NCBI GenBank assembly: GCA_964505555.1
Contig: CAZDIO010000174.1
Location: 1 to 13,767 of the forward strand
Length of the DNA: 13,767 nucleotides
DNA from: CAZDIO01 sp964505555
GTDB lineage: Bacteria > Bdellovibrionota_C > UBA2361 > SZUA-149 > CAZDIO01
Direction of reading: 5' to 3'
Under the pieces are notes generated by a model. It saw only the letters and a list, made by a program, of their open reading frames with translations, searched no databases and had not been told where the DNA came from. The position numbers were made by a program, and so were the translations under genes. The stretch's first letter is position 1. Each line of letters starts with the position of its first letter. Positions 8,954-13,767 of this stretch are shown here, piece by piece.

Positions 8954-9061
8954 AGATTGTTGAACACAGAGTTTCACAGGGTTTCACAGAGGTAGCTTAT
9001 TAACTATTCTTTAACTTCTTTAACTCTGTGAAACTCCGTGAAACTCTGTGTTCAATAATCT
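8954..9061. repeat. Large inverted repeat built from tandem 10-bp units, between E2 and lipBA
   Basis: Arms of 38 bp at 8954-8991 and 9024-9061 are near-perfect reverse complements (a few mismatches, some giving G-T pairs) around a 32-bp AT-rich loop. Each arm is itself made of three 10-bp units of the type CACAGAGTTT. On the plus strand these are at 8965-8974, 8975-8984 and 8985-8994; in reverse complement they are at 9041-9050, 9031-9040 and 9021-9030. The loop side adds two exact tandem copies of TCTTTAACT (9008-9016, 9017-9025). The element lies 23 bp from the lipBA start codon, so it would form a long hairpin in the leader of that message. Similar CACAGAG-rich palindromes are known as dispersed intergenic repeats in other bacteria; copy number in this genome cannot be seen. 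Confidence 0.85.
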
Positions 9062-9080
9062 CCCCCCACTCCTGATCTCC

Positions 9081-9104
9081 CGGGTCTAAAACTCTTTAAA
9101 CCCG
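9081..9104 (-). other. Stem-loop just after the E2 stop codon
   Basis: On the minus strand, 9104 to 9081 folds into a 10-bp stem (CGGGTTTAAA with TTTAGACCCG, one G-T pair) closed by the 4-nt loop GAGT. It begins 7 nt after the E2 stop. A G-rich stretch follows in place of a T-run, so it does not fit an intrinsic terminator. It could protect the 3' end of E2 message or mark a processing site between E2 and lipBA. Confidence 0.5.
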
Positions 9105-9111
9105 CACTCGT

Positions 9112-10476
9112 TTATGCAAGCAACAATACCGGATCTTCTAAAACTCTCTTTAGCTCGGTCAGGAACTCTCCGGCCATTACGCCATCAATGATGCGGTGAT
9201 CTACAGAGAGTGTGGGCCGCATCATCAGTCCTGGACGGATCTGTTTCTCAACAACCACCGGTTCCTCTTCAATCGCACTGATCGCTAATATTGCTCCCTG
9301 GCCAGGGTTAATGATCGCCGTAAAACTTTCTACCGCAAACATTCCCATATTGGAGATGCTAAATGTTCCTCCAGTAAGGTCATCACCTTTTGGTCGTCCT
9401 GAGCGTGCGCGCTGAACAAGGGAACGCGCCTCACTGACGATCTCAGCAAGGGCAAGCTTATCAGCATGTTTTAAAACCGGGATGAGCAGCCCTCCACTAA
9501 CAGCGGTGACGATTCCGATATGTACATCTCGGGGTTGGATGAGGTTTCCATTTTCATAGTGAGCATTCACAATGGGGACTGTTTTTAGCGCAAGCGCAAC
9601 ACCCTTCATCACCAGATGGTTATACGTAATACCCTGATATTGCGGGAGGGGCTTGAGGCTATCTTTCATCCGTGAAAGCTCATCCATCCGAATTGCTGAG
9701 GTAACATAGAAGTGGGGGATTGAAGTTACACTCTCAACCATGCGTTTTGCAATCGTGGCACGCATTGAGGAAAGAGGCTCGGTACTTACTCCAGTGCTTG
9801 GCATCTGCGGTCGCGCAGGGGCAGGTTCTGCTTGGAGATAAGCACCACTTGTTTGTGGAGGTGGTAAGGATTCCCCTTGGCGTTGCCTTTCGTCCGCTCG
9901 AGAATTGCTTGGTGTGTTTCCAGAAAGAGCCGCACCGAAGTCCTCTCCATCTACTGAGACCTCTTTTCCTAGAAATTTTTCTACATCACGTCTAACAATT
10001 CTTCCTCCCTCGCCGCTTCCGGTGAGGTTTGAAATTTCTACCCCATGGGTAGTGGCGATATTTCGGGCAAGGGGGGAGATCTTAATTCGCTCATCATCAG
10101 ATCGAGTAAGCGCGGGTGGTGGTGTTCCCATTTGAGTGGAAGCTTGTTGAGGTAGAGGCGCTGCTTTTTGGAAATTTGCGGGAGGAGGGCTTGAAGTATC
10201 ACCTGCAGGTTGATTTTGTGGTGCTGCTATCGACTCCCCTTTTTCTCCGATCACGGCAATAATAGATCCTACCTTGACGGTGGTTCCGGCTGGAGCATCA
10301 ATTCTTAAAAGCACCCCATCATGGAATGCTTCGATCTCTAAGTCAGCTTTATCGGTTTGAACCTCTGCGAGCGCATCTCCCCTTGAAACCTGTTCTCCTT
10401 CTTTCTTTCTCCAGGTGAGGATCTTCCCTTCATGCATGGTGTCACTTAGCTGTGGCATCGAAACTTGGATGGCCAT
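9112..10476 (-). CDS. aceF: Pyruvate dehydrogenase complex E2, dihydrolipoamide acetyltransferase
   Basis: Core enzyme of the pyruvate dehydrogenase complex; it passes the acetyl group from E1 to coenzyme A on a swinging lipoyl arm. The 454 residues show one N-terminal lipoyl domain (1-80) with the lipoylation lysine K43 in TDKAD, and a proline/alanine/glutamine-rich flexible linker (about 81-128). A peripheral subunit-binding domain follows (about 131-169, ISPLARNIATTHGVEI), then a second linker, then the catalytic acyltransferase domain (about 232-454) with H427 and D431 in DHRIIDG. The block SISNMGMFAVESFTAIINP and the single lipoyl domain resemble pyruvate-type E2s more than 2-oxoglutarate or branched-chain E2s, but substrate specificity is an inference. 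ATG 10476 has AAAGGGA upstream. Genes for E1 and E3 are not in the window. It is divergent from trmFO and upstream of lipBA. Confidence 0.92.
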   Translation of the reverse strand: MAIQVSMPQLSDTMHEGKILTWRKKEGEQVSRGDALAEVQTDKADLEIEAFHDGVLLRIDAPAGTTVKVGSIIAVIGEKGESIAAPQNQPAGDTSSPPPANFQKAAPLPQQASTQMGTPPPALTRSDDERIKISPLARNIATTHGVEISNLTGSGEGGRIVRRDVEKFLGKEVSVDGEDFGAALSGNTPSNSRADERQRQGESLPPPQTSGAYLQAEPAPARPQMPSTGVSTEPLSSMRATIAKRMVESVTSIPHFYVTSAIRMDELSRMKDSLKPLPQYQGITYNHLVMKGVALALKTVPIVNAHYENGNLIQPRDVHIGIVTAVSGGLLIPVLKHADKLALAEIVSEARSLVQRARSGRPKGDDLTGGTFSISNMGMFAVESFTAIINPGQGAILAISAIEEEPVVVEKQIRPGLMMRPTLSVDHRIIDGVMAGEFLTELKRVLEDPVLLLA

Positions 10477-10502
10477 TGAGATTTCCCTTTAAAAGCGATA
10501 TT

Positions 10503-10524
10503 AATTTAATCAGAATATTAAATT
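10503..10524. promoter_or_regulatory. AT-rich inverted repeat in the aceF upstream region, possible operator
   Basis: AATTTAAT (10503-10510) and ATTAAATT (10517-10524) are exact reverse complements separated by 6 bp. The repeat overlaps the candidate -10 box of the aceF promoter, so a repressor bound here could block it. No known binding site is recognised. Confidence 0.35.
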
Positions 10525-10540
10525 TTGTTGTAATACTCAA
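10512..10540 (-). promoter_or_regulatory. Candidate sigma-70 type promoter for aceF
   Basis: Read on the minus strand, TTGAGT (10540 to 10535) and TATTCT (10517 to 10512) are separated by 17 bp and lie 36 bp upstream of the aceF ATG. Both boxes match four or more of six consensus positions. The region is AT-rich, so chance matches are possible. Confidence 0.4.
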
Positions 10541-10580
10541 ATTAACACTAAGCGTGAACCGCAGCCAGTGGGCTTTGAGG

Positions 10581-10593
10581 CGGGAAATTCCCG
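10581..10593. promoter_or_regulatory. Short palindrome upstream of trmFO
   Basis: CGGGAA and TTCCCG flank a single central A, a perfect 6-bp-arm palindrome 38 bp upstream of the trmFO start and directly before a TTGACA (10595-10600). A smaller stem, AGCC with GGCT, lies just upstream near 10564-10575. It could be an operator or a leader hairpin. No convincing -10 box is placed for TTGACA. Confidence 0.3.
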
Positions 10594-10631
10594 TTTGACA
10601 AGGAAAGCCAATAAGAAAGAGGTCTTAAATA

Positions 10632-11987
10632 GTGAATCATGTAAAAATTATCGGTGCGGGTCTTGCGGGAAGCGAAGCAGCGTGGCAGGCGGTTTCAAAT
10701 GGTGTCGATGTCGTGCTCTCAGAGATGCGCCCTGAGGTGATGACCAAGGCACACAAATCTCCTTACTGTGCTGAGCTCGTCTGTTCTAACTCCTTTCGGG
10801 GTGCTGATCTTTCGAACGCCGTGGGGTTGTTAAAAAAAGAGCTCTCTACCTGTGGCTCTCTGATTATGGAAGCAGCGCTTTTGGCAGCCGTGCCCGCAGG
10901 AGGAGCGTTGGCCGTTGATCGAGAGATTTTTAGTAAATACATCGATGAGAAGATCCGAACGCATCCTCGAATTACCATTCGGGGTGAAGAGATCACCACG
11001 ATTCCTCAGTCAAGTGTTGATAGCCCGGTGATTATTGCCACTGGGCCACTGACTTCAAGACCACTTGCAAGAGCAATTGAGGAGTTAACAGGGGAAGGTC
11101 ATCTCTCGTTCTACGATGCGATTAGTCCGATCATCGTTGGGGACTCTATCAACCAAGAAGAGACCTTTCGACAATCCCGGTACGACAAAGGAGGGGATGA
11201 TTATATTAATCTCCCACTTTCTCGAGAGGAGTACTATGCGTTTGTAGAAGCGGTAAAAAATGGCGAAAAATATGCAGGCCATGATCAGGTAGAAAATGAA
11301 GGGGAGGTGTTACGACCGTTTGAAGGGTGCATGCCGATTGAAGATATGATTGAGCGGGGACCGGACACGCTTCTTTTTGGGCCGTTTAAATCTGTTGGAT
11401 TAATTGATCCAAGAACAGGACGAAAACCTTATGCGGTAGCGCAGCTTCGCCAGGATGATAAAGCAGGAACCCTTTGGAGTATGGTCGGGATGCAAACAAG
11501 GCTCAAGCAAGGTGAGCAATTACGAATTTTTCGCACCCTTCCTGGGCTCAAAGATGCTGAGTTTGTAAGGCTTGGCACGATGCACCGAAATACCTTTATG
11601 AATTCTCCGCGGTGTTTAAATTCCACACTGGAGTTTAGAACCCGTCCTGGGCTCTTTTTTGCGGGGCAGATTACCGGTGTTGAAGGGTATGTAGAATCAA
11701 CAGCAGGAGGGCTTGTTGCAGGAATCAATGCCGCAAGGTTACTCCAGAGGAAGGAGCCGATCTCTTTTCCAGAAAGTACCGCTATTGGCTCACTGATGAA
11801 ATACATTAGCGATCCGGAGCGAAAGGATTTTCAACCGATGAATATCAGTTTTGGTTTAATGCCCTGTTATCATCAGGCAGAGCTTCGAAATAGCGCCGGA
11901 AAAAAGATCCCCAAAAAAGATCGCCGCCTTCAGGTTTCAGAGGCAGCGATTGAGAGTGTAGAGAAGTTTATTGCTAATTGTTCGTAA
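10632..11987 (+). CDS. trmFO: Methylenetetrahydrofolate--tRNA-(uracil-5-)-methyltransferase (TrmFO)
   Basis: FAD- and folate-dependent enzyme that makes 5-methyluridine at position 54 of tRNA, using methylenetetrahydrofolate as carbon donor and NAD(P)H as reductant, in the cytoplasm. The 451 residues are the usual family length. The N-terminal FAD-binding motif is IGAGLAGSEAAW (7-18). The two functional cysteines match C51 (AELVCSNSFR) and C233 (FEGCMPIED). The conserved GGALAVDRE block (90-98) and the C-terminal NISFGLMPC also fit. The start is GTG 10632, with AAAGAGG at 10616-10622 giving a 9-nt spacing; the nearby ATG at 10639 is out of frame. It is divergent from aceF, and its stop lies 4 bp before the next gene's ATG, so the two are likely co-transcribed. 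Confidence 0.96.
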   Translation: MNHVKIIGAGLAGSEAAWQAVSNGVDVVLSEMRPEVMTKAHKSPYCAELVCSNSFRGADLSNAVGLLKKELSTCGSLIMEAALLAAVPAGGALAVDREIFSKYIDEKIRTHPRITIRGEEITTIPQSSVDSPVIIATGPLTSRPLARAIEELTGEGHLSFYDAISPIIVGDSINQEETFRQSRYDKGGDDYINLPLSREEYYAFVEAVKNGEKYAGHDQVENEGEVLRPFEGCMPIEDMIERGPDTLLFGPFKSVGLIDPRTGRKPYAVAQLRQDDKAGTLWSMVGMQTRLKQGEQLRIFRTLPGLKDAEFVRLGTMHRNTFMNSPRCLNSTLEFRTRPGLFFAGQITGVEGYVESTAGGLVAGINAARLLQRKEPISFPESTAIGSLMKYISDPERKDFQPMNISFGLMPCYHQAELRNSAGKKIPKKDRRLQVSEAAIESVEKFIANCS

Positions 11988-11991
11988 ACGG

Positions 11992-12657
11992 ATGAAAAGA
12001 AAACTTCTTATTTGTGGTGCATTTGATGGTGAACTTTCTCCGTTTCATTCGTTGTTGGTTGAGGAGCGATGTATTGTAGTAAAAGAGATCGGAATTGGGG
12101 TTGTTGAAGCAGCACTTCAAACCACACAAGCACTTAATGATATTTGCAAAGAAGACACCGAATGCGTTGGAGTTATCTTTGTCGGGAGTGTAGGGAGTGT
12201 CGGGAGTGTATCTAAGTCTGTCGAGTTGTTTTCTCTTGTTTCTGCAAAGAGTGTTTCTTTAGCGGATTATCTGCTGATAAAGGGAGATGCCTATCTACCG
12301 GAAGGGACGGTAACGACCATAGTGAGTTCAGAAGCACTCCAAGGAGTGATTCTTAAATTTCTCCCAATCTCTTCAGGGGCTATTTACTCGACGCTTGCGA
12401 TTACCGGGTCGGAGCAGGCAGCAAAAACTCTTTCAGAAGGAGCGAGCGCACCGTTTGAAAACTTAGAGTTATTTGGGGTAGCAAGCGCCTGCCACCACCT
12501 TGGTATTCCCTGGACCGGTCTTTGTGCCGTAACAAATACCGTTAGCGCTGAAGGGCACCTTCAATGGAAGAAAAACCACAAACAAGCAGCCGAGCTCACT
12601 GCAAAACGCTTCTTGCAAATGCTTCCAGAGCTTAAAACAGCGCTTCATCTTTCTTAA
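11992..12657 (+). CDS. Putative nucleosidase of the PNP/UDP phosphorylase family, possibly futalosine-hydrolase-like (MqnB)
   Basis: A 221-residue protein with the outline of the nucleoside phosphorylase/nucleosidase fold. The features are an N-terminal strand (KLLICGAFDGE), the helix-start motif IGIGVVEAA (33-41), a glycine-rich substrate loop around 65-73, an ENLE block at 156-159 matching the ribose-binding glutamate region, and AVTNTVSAEGHLQWKKNHKQ (179-198). The last block resembles the ISN-x-V...W pattern of futalosine hydrolases, where an N replaces the catalytic aspartate of methylthioadenosine nucleosidases. If that is right it acts in the futalosine route to menaquinone, but the match is loose and a general nucleosidase is possible. 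The glycine loop holds a triplicated GSV. ATG 11992 lies 4 bp after the trmFO stop and lacks a strong ribosome binding site; TTG 11971, inside trmFO, is the alternative. Confidence 0.65.
   Translation: MKRKLLICGAFDGELSPFHSLLVEERCIVVKEIGIGVVEAALQTTQALNDICKEDTECVGVIFVGSVGSVGSVSKSVELFSLVSAKSVSLADYLLIKGDAYLPEGTVTTIVSSEALQGVILKFLPISSGAIYSTLAITGSEQAAKTLSEGASAPFENLELFGVASACHHLGIPWTGLCAVTNTVSAEGHLQWKKNHKQAAELTAKRFLQMLPELKTALHLS
12184..12210 (+). repeat. Triplicated 9-bp unit inside the nucleosidase gene
   Basis: Three tandem copies of GGGAGTGTN encode GSV-GSV-GSV (residues 65-73). The unit is a multiple of three, so gain or loss of copies would keep the frame but lengthen or shorten a loop at the likely substrate site. 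Confidence 0.9.
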
Positions 12658-12780
12658 ACCGCCTCTTTTTACCAAATTGTTCCATTCTTATTACAACTCG
12701 GTGACAAGTGCTGATTTTTTTTGCGCTAGGTTTCTCGCATCTTCTTGGGAAGTGATTCTTCGGAAGTGAACAAGGAAGGA

Positions 12781-13470
12781 ATGGAAGAGTGGAGTATGGA
12801 ATCAACGGAAATGATCAGAGAGGGTGAGATGGACGATTCAACGGTAACAGATAATGAACTTATTGAACGGTTTACTTCAGGATGCGAGGCAAGTTTTGAA
12901 ATACTTATTCGTAGGTATGAAACAAAGGTTAATAACCTCGCGATGCGCTTAACACGCAATCAGGAAGATGCCGAAGAGGTTTTACAAGATGTGTTTATTA
13001 CGGTTTATCGAAAGGTCGCTGGTTTTGAGGGAAAATCAAAGTTTTCTAGTTGGTTATATCGAATCACGGTAAATGCTGCATTTATGAAACTCAGAAAGAG
13101 ACGTCAAGACCAAAGCGTTTCGATGGAGGACATCTTGCCGCAGTTACAAAACCAAGCGATTCAACAGCCCACCGCTTTTGGTGCACGCTCTGACTCACTT
13201 GCGTTTAACAATGAAATCAAGCAGGCACTTGAGGCGGCGATTTCAAAACTCCCCGAAGACTACCGCGCAGTATTTATTCTTCGCGATGTTGATGGGCTTT
13301 CAAACAAAGAGGTTGGAAAAATTCTCGGATTAAGCATTCCAGCAGTAAAATCCAGACTCCACCGTTCCCGATTAATGTTACGAAAACGCCTTTCAAGGTT
13401 TCATGAGGATTATACCAACGACTCGAAGATCGTGTCTGTTGGGCCGCAGATGATGCAGAAAGCGGCATAG
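12781..13470 (+). CDS. ECF-type RNA polymerase sigma factor (RpoE-like)
   Basis: Sigma-70 family factor of the extracytoplasmic function type, directing RNA polymerase core to a regulon usually tied to envelope or other stress. From ATG 12781 it has 229 residues. Region 2 spans about 35-108, including DAEEVLQDVFITVYRKV (region 2.2, core binding) and WLYRITVNAAFMKLRKRR (region 2.4, -10 recognition). Region 4 spans about 150-206, with the helix-turn-helix GLSNKEVGKILGLS then IPAVKSRLHRSR. There is no sigma 1.1 or sigma 3 domain, as expected. ATG 12781 directly follows AAGGAAGGA (12772-12780). TTG 12745 would add 12 residues; ATG 12829, preceded by GAGGGTGAG, would give a start just before the conserved part. 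The N-terminus is acidic and methionine-rich. No anti-sigma gene follows. It may control envelope genes such as the tam pair, but nothing seen proves this. Confidence 0.92.
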   Translation: MEEWSMESTEMIREGEMDDSTVTDNELIERFTSGCEASFEILIRRYETKVNNLAMRLTRNQEDAEEVLQDVFITVYRKVAGFEGKSKFSSWLYRITVNAAFMKLRKRRQDQSVSMEDILPQLQNQAIQQPTAFGARSDSLAFNNEIKQALEAAISKLPEDYRAVFILRDVDGLSNKEVGKILGLSIPAVKSRLHRSRLMLRKRLSRFHEDYTNDSKIVSVGPQMMQKAA

Positions 13471-13479
13471 GTTATTACG

Positions 13480-13523
13480 GCAGACTGGGAGATTTATTTT
13501 CTCAGTCTGCTGGGTTCTTTTTT
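13480..13523 (+). terminator. Intrinsic terminator after the sigma factor gene
   Basis: An 11-bp stem (13480-13490 with 13500-13510, one G-T pair; arms GCAGACTGGGA and TCTCAGTCTGC) has a 9-nt AT-rich loop and is followed by TTCTTTTTT at 13515-13523. It begins 9 bp after the sigma factor stop codon and also separates it from the gene fragment on the other strand. Confidence 0.85.
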
Positions 13524-13532
13524 GATAACAGT

Positions 13533-13754
13533 CTAATCTAAAGTTCTTTTAAACTCCGCTGCGCCGTACAATACGCAAGCCTGACCGCCCATCATTAATG
13601 TTTTGACTTGGTGCTTCTCGATCTCCAAAAATTGGTAGATGGCAACTATCCACTGCTTTAACCGAGTTTCTCTTCCAGTTTCAATTTGTGTTCGAGAAAG
13701 TTTTAAAAAGTCGCAGAAGCTTGAATAAGCGGGGCGCGTGAGAAGGCAAATTCC
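13533..13754 (-). pseudogene. Remnant of a nucleotidyltransferase-like gene
   Basis: The minus strand is open for 73 codons between an in-frame TAG at 13757-13755 and the TAG at 13535-13533. Its last residues, GGQACVLYGAAEFKRTLD, resemble the N-terminal signature of nucleotidyltransferase-fold proteins (GGQA...YG..E..R..D), in which this D begins or precedes the metal-binding D-x-D. The frame stops right there, so the catalytic second aspartate and the rest of the domain are absent. No ATG, GTG or TTG occurs before codon 43, and the first two ATGs are codons 54 and 55 (LMMGG). A broken fragment is thus more likely than an intact small protein. It meets the sigma factor terminator tail to tail. 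An upstream part in another frame beyond the window edge cannot be ruled out. The family call rests on one short motif. Confidence 0.5.
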
Positions 13755-13767
13755 CTAAACAGAAGCG

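Noticed and set aside
8954..9061. Palindrome with internal repeats as a CRISPR array
   Set aside because: The repeated units are 10 bp and directly abutting, with no unique spacers and no cas genes nearby.
10595..10617. TTGACA upstream of trmFO as a -35 box
   Set aside because: No acceptable -10 hexamer at 16-18 bp; the region there holds the ribosome binding site.
11429..11806. Minus-strand open frame of 125 codons
   Set aside because: Antisense to the conserved C-terminal half of trmFO and without family features.

Overview
The window holds seven intact protein genes, one gene remnant and two large palindromic repeats. The organism is a diderm (Gram-negative-type) bacterium. The evidence is an Omp85 outer-membrane assembly protein with a signal peptide and a C-terminal phenylalanine, together with a TamB-type inner-membrane-anchored partner. 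It also respires or at least oxidises pyruvate through a lipoate-dependent dehydrogenase complex and uses the folate/FAD-dependent TrmFO for tRNA m5U54. GC content looks moderate and codon use even. This combination would suit one of the lineages formerly grouped as Deltaproteobacteria, but nothing seen fixes the phylum, so that is only a guess.

Left two thirds (minus strand, read right to left): pyruvate dehydrogenase E2 (10476 to 9112), then a 181-bp gap filled by a large inverted repeat, then a single gene encoding a LipB-LipA fusion (8930 to 7317). After 9 bp comes a 1292-residue TamB homologue (7307 to 3429). Its stop codon overlaps the start of an Omp85 protein with about seven POTRA domains (3432 to 592). 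After a 156-bp gap comes thioredoxin (435 to 109), and beyond it a 26-bp perfect inverted repeat (10 to 88). The first two genes form one logical unit: E2 carries the lipoyl domain that LipB octanoylates and LipA converts to lipoyl. The next two form another: TamB and its Omp85 partner act in moving proteins or lipids to the outer membrane. The very tight spacing from lipBA to the Omp85 gene suggests these two unrelated units share one transcript.

Right third (plus strand): trmFO (10632 to 11987) diverges from E2 across a 155-bp region with two palindromes. It is followed after 4 bp by a nucleosidase of the PNP/UDP family, perhaps futalosine-hydrolase-like, carrying an in-frame triplicated GSV repeat. 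An ECF-type sigma factor (start near 12781) follows and ends at a good intrinsic terminator. Facing it from the other side is a broken fragment of a nucleotidyltransferase-like gene (13533 to 13754, minus).

The most notable items are the LipB-LipA fusion beside its E2 substrate gene, the seven-POTRA Omp85 downstream of tamB in the reverse of the usual order, and the two composite palindromic repeats. No CRISPR array, prophage, insertion sequence, tRNA or rRNA gene was seen.
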